Notes: generated by a model not told the origin, from the sequence alone. Shown: positions 22,941 through 34,399, counted from the first letter of the stretch. The stretch: 64,000 bases of DNA from Przewalskia tangutica (GCA_029844215.1 CM056730.1:54944924-55008923); one strand, 5' to 3'. Numbers and translations: made by a program.

Positions 22941-23639
22941 TGAGTATACCTTAAGTGCTATGTTCTGATAGCAGTGTGTTAGTTGTGATTAGAAATCATG
23001 GTGGGTTAACCGAGTAAGATTTTGGAGGATAGAGAAAGTGTGAGCCTTAGGGCTTTATACGCAAAGACCTTAGAGGTAAGGCCATCTCGAGAAAGGTGTA
23101 GTGTTATGTTTGACCCTTATAGGAGTGCATAGTGCACGTGAGCTATGTTCGTGGGATAAGTCCCTGAGTAGCGTGATTTGAAAGAAGGTAGTCGAGCTAG
23201 GAAGACCGCTAGGTTTTCGTAATATGATTTGTGAAATTATTCCTTCGGGGAGCTAGTGTTTTGCGCAATGCCGGGTCGGGTTGAGGCCATGTTGCGGGTC
23301 AACCCGGCGGTATGGTGGTGGGTCAGTTTGTGGTGGTCGCCTTGTGGTAGGTCACGAGGGTGTTAGGCGAGTTTAGTTAACGCGTATGAGTTCGTGGATG
23401 CGTTCGACCAGGGGTCGGGCCGATGGGGGCCGCCCATCGTGGTCTTCGGTCAGGACCGTTTTACTCGGCTGTGTTGGGTTATCAGAAAGGTTGTAAGGTT
23501 GCACGGGGTGCCTACCTTCACCTTATGATGCATGGAGCCAGTGCGGCTGTTTTTGTTTACGGAAGTTTTCGGGCATGTGTTAAGAACTCGGTAAGTCTCG
23601 AATCGCATTCGCCTCGGGCGGTGTTTGGATTTCGAGGAT
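22941..23639 (+). other. Non-coding module replacing pol in element A
   Basis: About 700 bp has no coding signal but aligns with the modules of E, B, D, H and G. Marks are the near-palindrome ACCTTAGAGGTAAGG (23067-23081) and a stem-loop with CGGGTTGA (23277-23284) pairing with TCAACCCG (23299-23306). It lies between the gag and integrase remnants, where about 3 kb of pol is found in C. A splice-like reading (GTGAGT at 22940, TTCGAG at 23636) is possible but unproven. Confidence 0.6.
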
Positions 23640-24110
23640 TGTTGTAGGGATTGTTGTCTCTGTGGAGGTAGTGTTTAAGCTACCATTTGGTGTTCGGATG
23701 TCGCCTTTTGAAGCCTTGTAGGGGCGGAAGTGTAAGTTGCGATCGATTGGTTCGATGTTGGCAAGGTTCGATTAGTTGGTTCGAGCTTGTTCGGTAGTGG
23801 ATAGTGCGAAACTTGTCTAGAAGAAGTTACGGCTCGGAGAAATCGTGCGGATAATCGGCGACAACGCTTAGAGTTGAGTTGGCGGTCGGTCTTCTTGAAA
23901 GTACCACGGTTAGGGTGTGACGAGTTTGGAAACAAAGGAACTTAGCCCGAGTTACTTGGGGCCCTTTTTAGTTCATGTGAAGAATAGGCGGGTTGCTTAT
24001 ATGTTAGCTTTGCCGTCCGACTTAGGAAGCGATCTTGCCGATCTTCGTATTGTTATGATCGGGAAAGTATCGGAGATCCATCAGTGTTCGATTAATGATG
24101 ACCACGTTAG
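23640..24110 (+). pseudogene. Integrase C-terminal remnant of element A
   Basis: ATGTCGCCTTTTGAAGCC at 23698 reads MSPFEAL, the segment just after the integrase core, followed by sequence like RKCK...IGWF with a stop. The frame opening at 23917 reads LSPSYLGPFLVHV and VAYMLALPSDL, the GPY/F module before the chromodomain. The HHCC zinc finger and the catalytic DDE core are absent. This matches the remnant in E (2600-2960), so the deletion is shared and old. Confidence 0.75.
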
Positions 24111-24434
24111 AGATAGTAACCGAGTTTTGGAAAGCGAAGCCGTATCGAGAATGTGGTAAGAGTTCGAGTGTACGAGATCCTCGGGATCATGGCGGCCGGT
24201 ACCATTTGTTGGGTCGTCGACAAGGCTCGCGACAAAGTGACAAAAGTGGTATCGGTGACTAAGGAAGTATATTTTGACCGGGAAGAGGTATTTGTGGTGA
24301 TATAGAGTGTTTTCCTCGTAGACCGGGATATAAGTATGTTGCGCGGTATTTACGTGGCGGTATGGCGAGGATTGTTTCGTAAGTATAGTAGTGAAGACTA
24401 TCTTTGGCGCGCGTTTGTTTTGAGACTTAGAAGG

Positions 24435-24453
24435 AACATTCGGGACGAATGTT
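24435..24453 (+). other. Conserved palindrome upstream of the purine tract, element A
   Basis: AACATTCG-GGA-CGAATGTT is a perfect 8-bp inverted repeat ending 3 bp before the purine tract. The same palindrome is at 14196-14214, 46723-46741 and, with one mismatch, 34416-34434. Confidence 0.75.
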
Positions 24454-24456
24454 TCT

Positions 24457-24467
24457 AAGAGGAAGAA
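24457..24467 (+). promoter_or_regulatory. Polypurine tract of element A
   Basis: AAGAGGAAGAA lies directly before the 3' LTR at 24468. Confidence 0.82.
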
Positions 24468-27400
24468 TGTTATACCCGTAGTCCCGGGTATGTATGCGAG
24501 GGCGTGCGTGCGAGAATCTGACAGAAAGATTGGAAAGGAAGAAAGAGGCGATTTTTCCACGGAAAAGTTTCGGTTTTGTGAAGGAAAAAGGTTCGTTAAT
24601 GGGAATTGGATTCCCAGTTGGTATTCGGACTTCTGGAATATTAGAGAATTATGGAATTTTATTTTGAAAATGGTCACGTGGGGCCCACGGGAGAAATTCT
24701 GATTTTGTGGGGCCACTTTGTTTTGAGATTTTGGCCATTATGGATATTTTGGAAGATGTTTTATTTTGGGCCAATAGGAGGGTGACACGTGTCACCCCGC
24801 CTAGTGGCTTAGTAGAATGGCATTTGTGCACAACACGGTTAGAGTCGTGTTTCGACGAAACCTTTTACATAACATGCGAACGGAAAATTCCCTCTATGTC
24901 TTTTCTCTTTTTTTCGGATTTTTACGAGAGACGGAACATTTTTGACCAACCAGAGGGCGGCACTTGGCACCCTCTCGTTTGGTGAGCAAGGTGGGCGTAC
25001 TTGGGCGAAATGGGGATGTCAGTGGTAGATATTTTGGTAGATATTTTGTGAGGGTTTTAAGGAGTAGGGACTAGGGGCACTTGGGCATATCTTGGCCCTA
25101 CACTTGTAGCACTTGGCTCGATCTTGGCCATTGGTTGGCCTTGGCTTGTCTATAAATACCCTCTCCCTGATGAATTCTTCATCCATTCCTAAATGTTTCT
25201 AAGTGTAAAATCCTCTCCCTCCCTTGTGTTGAGTTCGGCCAGGGCCTCCCCTTGTGGCGAGAGCACCCCCTCTAGGGGTGCTAGCGAGTAGTGCCCCACT
25301 CCTAGAGTTGCTAGCCGTAGGGTACCCACTGCCTAGGTTGTTTTCGTATAATACCCTTGTTGTGGTATAGAAATACTCTCTAGTATTGTTATTATGTCCA
25401 AATACCTTGGCCCCAAATACCTTGTAGTATTCCCGAGTTACACTTATACAAAAGCCAGAAAATACTATTATACTTCCCGTCAGTCCAAAACCGAAACCAC
25501 AGGAAAATCTCCATAGTCAGTTTGGAGTATTGTGTAGAAGTTGGTTAGAACTTCTAAGGGTGGTTTAGAGCGGGTTGGGCGCTCGGAGTTGGAGCTAAAA
25601 CTTTGCTAAGGATCGACATTAAACTCGGATAATTATGGGCTTACCGAGGTAACTATCTTGTCCCTTTTGTAATTGGATATTACATGTTGTAGGAATATAT
25701 AGTTAAAGTATACTATATATATATAGCGAACATAGCTTGTGGCAATGTCCTTGGACTTAAGCACAGAAGCTGACTGTAATTACATAGGGCGTATTGATGA
25801 GACTTGTGTAGTAGTACCGTGGAGTAGAATTGTGCAGTTAGGGTTAGATGTATAACCCACTGGTTGGCTTGGTAGCGGCCTCGATAGAGAGGAGGTTTCT
25901 GTTGTTGCGGGAGGTCTTGCCGAATTTTCGGTAGAATGTTCTCGATGAGATCTAAATGTTAATAAAGCGCGTGGCCTTATAGGTTGATGTACTACGTGTG
26001 GCGCGATCCACGTGGCTTAAGGGGTAGCCGGCGTTTGGAAGTACTTGGGCGTTTTGCTGTAGTCGATGCTCGTCGCGAGGTATGTGAACCTCTTCCTATC
26101 TCTTCTAGCATGATATGTGTGAACTATGTAGTGCGGTGAGCGTCATGTGCTAAATGTGTTTGAGTGGTTTGAAACATAAAGTGTTATAACGGCTTTATGG
26201 GAAGTTGGTTATAACGACTTTATGTTAGTAAGAAAATACATGTGGTTTTAAAAGGTAAGCGATTTGAACTATAAGCGGCTTGTTATATGATAAGAAAGAA
26301 CTTGAAGTATTTCAAAGATTTTTGAATCATTTTGAAAGGAAGTAATACTTGGTGTTTGAAAACTTAAGAGTTATACTAGCTTTATGGGAAGTTAGGTATA
26401 ACGGCTTAAGAATGCTTTCTTGATTTGAAATCGAATGTGTATCGACAAACCAACTGCGGCGTTGATAAAAGGAAATGTTTTGAATAATTAAGTATTATTA
26501 AAACCGGTAGAAACTTCCATCTGCATAGAAGCTAAGATGAGACAAAATGATATTTCCTAGATCATGGTGCTTTGTAATAAGATTGTTATAAACAAGAATA
26601 TCCTACTCACATATAAGGCTTATGTTTCTCAGTTGTTTAAAAGAGAATTATATTCTTAAATGAATAAGACTATGAACTCTGAAACCTTTCTAAAATAAGA
26701 AGCGTGAACATTTGAAATTAGGCAAACTTGGGCGTTTGGAAAATAATGTTGTTACTTGATTTTACAAAGGTAAGAGTTTTAGTTTTCTTAAAAATGATCA
26801 CTCTATTCTATACTACGGGTATTGTGTGACTTATGTGAAAAGCAGATCTTTTTTAAGATTTTAATGTGTGAAGTACTTTGGGGATAGATACGAACTTGTT
26901 AGTAGAAAGTACCTTGTGTGAATAACTTGATTGTATTGGTTTGTGATAGCCTTGTAATACTTTCTTGTTGCTTTGATAAGTAAGCGTGTTAGGATGCTAC
27001 GTGTGTTAGTATCTTGTGATGTTTGTGTAAGGGGTTTCCGGATTGTGCTTATTAACTATCGATCGTTATGATAGTATTGTGGCATTCGTCTCTTGAGATG
27101 ATTCCGGAGTTAAGCGCCCTCCGTCACGGGGTAGACTCGGTGATGCAGGACCATGATTCGAGAATACCTCATGCGGGTCTGAGGGCCTATGCGAGCTCTG
27201 AGTTCCGGTTAGTGTCGTCCTTTATGGGCATGCGGTCCTTGTGGCGTGCGGACTCGAAAGTCGGGGCGATGCGGGAGTAGCTACCCTCGATGCGGGAATA
27301 CCTCATGCGGGCGATGAGATTGGCCTATGCGGGTGCGGGAAGTTCCAGACTAGACGCGCGCATTAGATCTGCGGGCAAGTGGCGGCTTTGATCATGTGGC

Positions 27401-28174
27401 GATGCAGAGATCTTATGATCTGATTTATGACCTTGTTGATGCTGTAGGTGTTAGTAGTCGGCTATGCCTTACTTACCTGCATGCAGTTTTATTAGGACAC
27501 GAGGTGGGACACGGTGTTCATGTGTATTCCTTGGTGCTTGTATATCATAAGCTGGCGGTGAGGAAGGTATTCCACGGGCACGATTGATGTTGTGGGCGTG
27601 AGACCCGTTGTTAAATTGAGTGATGACTTGAGGTGTGAGTCCACGACTTGACATGGCGCTTATTTATGGTGATCGTAGTTTGGTTATCATACATGTCTCT
27701 GCTTTGTATAGACTACTATGATTTCATTCTGATTTATTTTTAGTTTCACATACTAAATTTTGTTATGCGACCTCCTTGGCTGCGTTCATCTGCGCGAGTT
27801 GAGGTACATCGATCGTTGATCCTAGCTCTCGAGTCACGATTCGGCGTTTGGGAAGCTCCGTTTCTCGGAGGCTTATCGATGGTATAGTCCTGTCGTAGTA
27901 AGTGTTTACATTCGGGGTTTGGCGGGGCCTGTCCGCCATTGTGTCGTATCATTCTTAGAAGTGCAGTAATGCTGTTGTGGGCGGGGTTGGTAAAAAGGAT
28001 TAAATTTGTTCATTTGTAAAAGAGTTGATGGTTATATATATGCGAAAGGCAAGTTTCCTGATTATTGTTTTATATTTACGTTATCTCATGTTGTTGTTTA
28101 TGTTCGTGATTACTACGATGTTGTGTCACTAGGGTGCGGGGTAAGGCACGATCCACGGCGATTTGGTCGTGACA
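24468..28174 (+). repeat. 3' LTR of element A
   Basis: It runs from TGTTATACCCGTAGTCCC to TTTGGTCGTGACA, 3707 bp. TATAAATA is at 25151-25158 and the G-box palindrome at 24782-24795. It is directly followed by the AGAAT duplication. The 211-aa frame on the minus strand at 24081-24716 is antisense to the end of the internal region and this LTR and is not a gene. Confidence 0.92.
25151..25158 (+). promoter_or_regulatory. TATA box of element A 3' LTR
   Basis: TATAAATA after GGCCATTGGTTGGCC, as in the 5' LTR. It could start transcription into the flanking internal D sequence, antisense to its gag. Confidence 0.7.
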
Positions 28175-28179
28175 AGAAT
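28175..28179 (+). repeat. Target-site duplication of element A, right copy
   Basis: AGAAT follows the LTR end and repeats 18562-18566. The empty site in segment H reads GTAAGAATATACC with AGAAT at 56766-56770. Confidence 0.92.
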
Positions 28180-29368
28180 ATACTGTATCAGCGCCATTTC
28201 CGCCCGTCGCTCTAATCATAATCACCTTACTGCGCATAGCTATAGAAGCGAGAACACCGCCATCGACGGTAGGCTGCGTCATTCTATTTGTATCTCTCTT
28301 CCTAGGACAGTCTCTCGTCACATGGCCCTGACGGCCGCAGGTGAAACAAGCACCAGTAAAAAGACGACACTCCCCGGGATGACGCTTGCCGCATCGTGCA
28401 CGAGAAACATGAACTGTTGGCTAGAACCCATGTATACTGTGAACGGAAGCCACGAGCTCGATCGGCTCACGAATACCCCGAACATCACGAAGGCGCGGAG
28501 GACCACTGCATCTTGGCGAAGGTTCATAACTAGCTTTCTTTGGCGGTCCGCCTCATGAGTTACCAAAGGACCTGCTGCTGTTCGGCGCCTTACGCTGATC
28601 CCGGTCATTCCGTCGACCTCTCCGTGCCTCACATCCTAGTGCATGAGCCTGCATGCGGGCAATGTCCATGCCCGGCTGAAGAGCGACACTCGAACAAGCC
28701 TCTGCCAAGTAATCATCGAGCCCGGTGACGTAGCGGTGCACTCTGTCCTCCATATCTGTCACTAAAGCGGGGACATACCGAGCCAACGAGTCAAACTCCA
28801 CGTTGTACTCCAACCTGGCAATGCGCGCGCCTTAACGTCAAAATCTGTCGGCCGAGCCCGCCGTACGTGGAGGCAAGAAATGTGCAAGAAATTCCCTTGA
28901 GAACTCGTCCCAACCTGCTGGGAGCGCGTGCTCTCCTCGAGACAGTTCCCATGAATCAAACCAGTCGACTGCCGTATCGCGCAACCGATGTGAACCTAGG
29001 ACTACTGACTCGGTCTCCGAAGCTCTGATCACTCTCATGATCTGCTGTAACTGTCGGATGAACTCCTGCGGATCATCCTCGAGCCTCGACAGTAAAACTA
29101 CGGCGGCTGACTCGAGAAAGTCGCGATCTCAAACTATCCGATCTCGGGTGAACTACGGGTACTACGTCTGCGGTGCTGCATCGGCCTATCCTCGTACCTT
29201 GCCACTATCACGGCCAATAGCGGGCCATCTCGCGTAACCCACCTCCTCATTTCGCTTGCCGTGGGTCGGCGTCTCGTGCGTGGCCTCAGTAGAGACCGTC
29301 GCTACTCCACTCGCAGCTCCCTCGCCTGCCTTGCCCTCCTGGGCCCCGAGTGCCTTGCGTGGAGGCAG
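28180..29368 (-). pseudogene. Gag remnant of segment D
   Basis: This is the best preserved non-autonomous gag. From the right (minus strand): an alanine-rich N-terminus (KALGAQEGKAGEGAA; the start codon reads CTG in place of the family ATG), the capsid segments DWFDSWELSRGEHALPAGWD and EFDSLARYVPALVTDMEDRV, then ALQPGMDIARMQAHALG. Next comes a tail with CGKRHPGEC (about 28385) and a zinc knuckle CFTCGRQGHVTRDC (about 28308-28349, CX2CX4HX4C). Frames change several times and element A splits off the last codons. Gag packages the RNA; no protease or pol follows. Confidence 0.8.
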
Positions 29369-29551
29369 AACTGGCACATAAGAATACGTCGGAGAGTCCA
29401 CTTACAACACAACTCTAAGGCACGATCTCGGAATGAGAAGAATGGAAACCAATCCTAAATATCTGTAGCCTCACGATTATAGATGTGGTGCACAACACGA
29501 TAATCAAGACTACCTAGATACGATGCTGTAGACACTTTCCGAGGATTAATC

Positions 29552-29564
29552 GCTCACGATACCA
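29552..29564 (-). promoter_or_regulatory. Primer-binding site of segment D, altered
   Basis: The minus strand reads TGGTATCGTGAGC four bases from LTR2, where TGGTATCAGAGC is expected. The change again falls on the CAG. Confidence 0.65.
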
Positions 29565-30168
29565 CTTTTGTCACGACCGAACCGGGGCGTGGTAGTGCCT
29601 TACCGGGCACCCTAGTGATACAACATCGAGAAAATCGCGGAAATAAAAACATGAACATGAAATAAGAGATATGATAAAAAGCAGGCCAACTAAAGCGGTT
29701 GCCTTCTTGCATATATCTGAGAATCAGCAGTTACACCGCTTTACAACCCCGCCTGCGATTACTACGGACCTGCAGAAAGTGACAACAACTATGACGGGAC
29801 GGGGCCCCGTACCACAGAATGTACAAGAACCTACAGACTCGAGGGTAACATACCACAAGATAAGCCTCGGAGAAGCGGGGCTTCCCAATCTGTTGCGTGA
29901 TCCTATGGCGAGGATCCTGGCCGATGTACCTCTACTGCGGCATGAACGCGGCCCCGAAGGAGGTCGATCTACAAGTACAGTATGTGGCGAAATCGTAAAT
30001 GAAATCATGGCGATCTATATAAAGCAGGAGACATGTATGATAACCAAACTACGATTTACAACATAAAAGTAGTCATGTCAAGTCGGGACTCGCGCGAAGT
30101 CATCCCTCGTGCGGTGGAACTCTTTCCTCACCGCCGGCGATCTAGGTATAAATCGTATGATACGTATA

Positions 30169-30396
30169 ACATGTCTCGGCCCGTCCGTGGGACTCGAGGT
30201 GGAATCGTGTGGAATACATGTCTCGGCCCATCTCATGGGACTCGATAGGAATCGTATGGAATACATGTCTCGGCCCGTCTCATGGGACTCGATAGAATCG
30301 TATGGAATACATGTCTCGGCCCGTCTCGTGGGACTCGATAGGAATCGTATGGAATACATGTCTCGGCCCGTCTCGTGGGACTCGATGAGAATCGTT
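30169..30396 (-). repeat. 47-bp minisatellite, about 5 copies, in LTR2
   Basis: Units start at 30169, 30216, 30263, 30309 and 30356. LTR1 has one unit fewer. Open frames through the array on both strands (for example 30078-30359) arise because the unit lacks stops in some frames; they are not genes. Confidence 0.88.
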
Positions 30397-31590
30397 CACA
30401 ACCAATCAGCGGCCCTCCGAGAGGCGGCGGTATAGAAATCTGATGCTTGCACAACAAGGCTATCACACGCAAACATAGGCAAGTTACACACAACTCAAGG
30501 TACTTTCATTTTATGTCAAAGTCCGGATTTTAACCCCAAAGTACTACATACGTTAAATTCTTTTAAAAGATCCATTTCTTTTACAAAGGTCACCCGATAC
30601 CCGTAGTATTAACATAGAGTGACTAACATTTATAAGTAAACCAAAACACTTTCCTTATTAAAATCAAGTAATAACATCCTTTTCCAAAAGTTCAAGTTTG
30701 CCTAATTTCAAATGCTCAGGTCTCTTATTTTCGAAAGATTCCATAGATCATAGTCTTAATCACTTAACGTAATCTCCTTTTAAGACAATTGAGTAACATA
30801 TGCCTTATGTGTGAGTAGCTTGTTCTTTTTTATAACCATCTTATTAAAGCAGCCATGATCTAGGAAATGTAATACAATTTTGTCTTATCTTAGCTTATGC
30901 GGATGGAGGTTTCTCTGGTTTTAATATAACTAATTAGTCAATACATTTCCTTTATTAACGCTGCAATGGTTTGTTCGATACTTATTCTCATTTCGAAATC
31001 GAGAAAACATTATTCTTTAAAAGCCAAGTACTCATTACTCACGAATGAGGTTTCACAACTTTTAACAAAATTCATAGTCCTTAACATTTGACGTCATTTA
31101 TAAGTTAAGTCTCTTATCTTTTAAGATCAAGTCTCTTAACTTCTAAAATCAATAAACCATTCTTTTACCTACATAAAGTCGTTATAACTAACTTCCCATA
31201 AAGCTATTATAACACCTTATGTTTTAAACCAACAAAACTCGTTTAGCACGCACGTCTACCGTACTACATAGTTCACAACAATCATGCTAGAAAAGATAGG
31301 AAGAGGTTCACATAGCTCGCGACGATTATCGACAAATAGCAAAGCGCTCAAGTACTTCAACCCGTCGGCTACTCCTTAAGTCAAGTAGATCACGCCACAC
31401 GTAGTACTCGCTCCTAAAATGGTCATAGTACTTCTATCAAACCTTTCTTACCATTGAAGACTTATACCAATAAAAAGCCCTCTAATTCTACGGAAAATTG
31501 GGCGACTTCCGTTTTACTCACTTTTCCATCTTTCTCCAAGGCGAATAGCAGTAATTATGCCATATATAAGGCATAATAATTAAACAACAT

Positions 31591-31755
31591 AAAGAAGGGG
31601 ATTACACGCCCAAACGGTAACGGTTTACTATCACGCCTTCATAATAACAATAAGTAAAAGAAGGGATTACGCATGACCGTGAACGGTTTACTATCACGCC
31701 TTAACAATACAATACAATAATTAAAATGGGGATCACAGCCCAAACGAACGCGATT
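31591..31755 (-). repeat. Approximately 66-bp tandem repeat, 3 copies, in LTR2
   Basis: Same array as 12755-12931 in LTR1, with several deletions. Downstream, at about 31790-31832, a 17-18-bp unit (CCAAAGTAAATCTGAT type) is present three to four times, against about two in LTR1. Confidence 0.7.
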
Positions 31756-32014
31756 GAACAATCTTCCCTTATGAAATGTAAATACGATCCAAAGTAAATA
31801 CAATCCAAAGTAAATCTGATCCAAAGTAAATCTGATCCTTAAGTTGGGGTCCTTGGCCAACTTTGTCCATTTTACTTATCCAAATTACTCATTAGTCATC
31901 CAACTTATATTTCCATTCTTAATATAAGTTATAGTTACTTTGTTATTAGCTTCTTAGCAAGTAAGATACGTTTTTACCATTTTGTGGCTTTCTTGCCAAT
32001 TTCCATGTTAGTAA

Positions 32015-32019
32015 CTTAA
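32015..32019 (+). repeat. Target-site duplication of element C, left copy
   Basis: CTTAA before the element is repeated at 41626-41630. The uninterrupted site in LTR1 reads GTAACTTAACAAGATCC (about 13151). Confidence 0.93.
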
Positions 32020-34399
32020 TGTCACGACCCGTTCCGGGGCCCGTGACTGGTGCCTTACCGGGGCACCCAAGTAGTCATACATCAGAGTAATCAGCGGAAA
32101 TATAAAGCAAGACATGAAACAGTTTATAAAACAAGACACAGTTTATGTGAGAAAACATCGCCTTTCGGCATATATATAAAAACATGGTTTAGCAGTTACA
32201 TCCGAACAGCATGCATGACTACAGACCTCTAAGAAATATACAACTATGGCGGGCGGGGCCCGCCATACCCTAACAGGAGATCATACCCAAAAGTAGAGCC
32301 TCGGAAAGATGGAGCTCGACACCAGCGTAGAGATCCTAAGAATGTGGATCTAGCACTTTGCCGCCTGCGGCATGAGCGGCCCAGAAGGAGGTCGATAACA
32401 GTACTAAGTATATGAAAGCGTAAAATACTTAAATGAAACATATCATTTTAGAAAGCAGTTTTGCAAGTATGTATGAAACAACGAGGAAAGCGCGCATAGT
32501 GCCACATCACAAACAAGAGCGTGATAGGTAAAGCGTAGCAGTCTTTTCTAGGCCGCGAATGATCAGCGAGGGCGATTGCGTAGTATCACCATCTGCAAGC
32601 CTAATCACGGACTCCGTAGTCGCATAGGCCAATCACATAGGCGCGTAGGGTACATAACCCGCATCGAGGCGGTACTCCTCGGCGTCGTCACTGGACTCGT
32701 CGTCCGCGTGGCCCATGGACGCGTGAGGTATAACCCGCGCTAACACGGAACTCCGTAGCTCGCATAGGTCCGCGGACCCGCGTAGGTATTCTCGAATCAT
32801 GGTCCTGCATCACTGAATCTACCCGCGTCGGAGGCGACTTACCCGGTAATATGTCAAGAGGTGAGTGATGCTACACTAACCTAACGACTTATCGTTAAAC
32901 AACATAAGCACAACAAGAATACTCTTTTTCACAAGCGTTACAAGACACTAACACACATAGCATCATATCATGTCTACTTATCAAACCATCTTATTATTCT
33001 TTTCACAATTCAATATAAGTCCGTTTATAAACACATAGGCAAACTGTTTCTTTTATCAATCTTAAGTGGTTATACTTAACTTCCCATAAGGCTAGTATAA
33101 CTCTTAAGCACATTTAAAACCAATTAGTTCTCTTACATTAGAATGATTGATATTCTTTTGAAATGCTTTGGATCTTTATTATTCGGGCTTAAGCGTGAGG
33201 CATTCCGTAAGTGTTATTCAGCTTAAGTCAAAGACATTGCCGTAGTTATATTTTAGTTAACACGTACGCGTCTACGTACTATATATATTGTAAAATATCA
33301 TGCTTTAGGAAGAATCACATACCTTCCGTGAAAACCACTGCGAGTTGAATATGTCGCGAGAAGTCGATCTATAATAGTCACGGATATCTATCAAAGACTA
33401 CTCTGAAGGTCATTCTAAGCAGAGGGTTCACAATTCTACGGAAAGTCGGGCAGACTTCCCTACCGGTGAGCTATATAAGTCTCTTTGTGAAAACAGATCC
33501 TATGTAAATCTGATTTGATTATTCTTCTTTTAAACCCTTCTATTGTGGTAACGGTTCAATTCTATTCTACAATATTCTTCTAAGTATTTAATACTTATCC
33601 TTATACTACAACAGTATATATTCTCTAATTCAAAAGAGGGTTAGGATTAGCTACCTCGGTAAGCCAAATAATATCCTAGAAAAAGTCGCGCCTGAGCAAG
33701 GTTTTGCTCTAAGTTGTATGCTCGAGAAACCTTAGAAGTGCTACACAACTTCTACTAAGTACTACGGTATTTGGGCTAGGGTATTTTGGGCATTATAACA
33801 ATACAAGAAGGCAACTTTTCTACCCAGGGAGGGGGGTAGATTTTTGGCTAGGCTAGGGGGTATTCGGCGAGGGCCTTCACAAGGAGGGGAGGTGTTGGAC
33901 GAAAAGGCTACAAGGGAGAGGAGAGGATTGTTCAAGACTTGGAAAGCTTTGTGGATGAAGAACTCTTCATCTCTAAGGGGTATTTATAGGTCAAGAAGTG
34001 GCCAACCAATGGCCAAGATTTAGACAAGTGCAAGGCAAGTGTAGGGTGAGGATTAACTATACACAAATATCCTACCAACTCCTTGACTTGTGCACAAGGC
34101 ACAAAAAACGTGCACACTATTGTTCAAATCGTCCAAATGGACGATTTCAAGTCCATCAATTGGAGGGTGACAAGTGTCGCCCTCCCGTTGGTCCAAAATG
34201 TTTCGTCTCTCGGAAAAATCCGCAAAAATTAGAAATGGCATAGCCGGAATTTACCCTACGAAAGCTGTGGAAACGTTTCGTCGGAAAACTAATCGTTTTG
34301 TGAGTTGTGCCCAAAGAAATCGTCCAAGCCTAAACTTTAAGGCTAAACTTTTTGTACGTATTCCCTTACGTACATACTCTGGAAATACGGGGTATAACA
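32020..34399 (-). repeat. 3' LTR of element C
   Basis: It runs from TGTCACGACCCGTTCC to ATACGGGGTATAACA. Its U3 is about 411 bp (TATAAATA complement at 33981-33988). A GC-rich cassette lies at about 32560-32860. The last 480 bp match the other LTR almost without difference, whereas about 32220-32860 differs by dozens of small indels. Confidence 0.92.
33981..33988 (-). promoter_or_regulatory. TATA box of element C 3' LTR
   Basis: Minus-strand TATAAATA with the same CCATTGGTTGG context upstream. Confidence 0.7.

Larger units (their letters stand above)
18567..28174 (+). mobile_element. Element A: complete non-autonomous LTR retrotransposon, TSD AGAAT
   Basis: Two LTRs (3726 and 3707 bp) flank a 2175-bp internal region with primer-binding site, gag remnant, non-coding module, integrase C-terminal remnant and purine tract. 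AGAAT occurs on both sides (18562-18566 and 28175-28179). The tandem paralogue H holds the uninterrupted target at 56766-56770, which proves the insertion. Protease, reverse transcriptase and RNase H are absent, so movement would have needed proteins from an autonomous relative. Element E has the same internal design. Confidence 0.92.
29569..32019 (-). repeat. LTR2 of the tandem array, left part (interrupted by element C)
   Basis: It starts TGTCACGACCGAACCGG and matches LTR1 throughout. It stops at GTAACTTAA where element C begins, and continues at 41631. Without C the LTR is about 3.45 kb. Confidence 0.9.

Noticed and set aside
24081..24716. Longest open frame of the window (211 aa, minus strand)
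   Set aside because: It is antisense to the 3' internal part and 3' LTR start of element A, crosses the LTR boundary and has no domain motif.
30078..30493. Repetitive proteins on both strands
   Set aside because: Both come from the 47-bp minisatellite of LTR2; frames depend on repeat number and exist on both strands.
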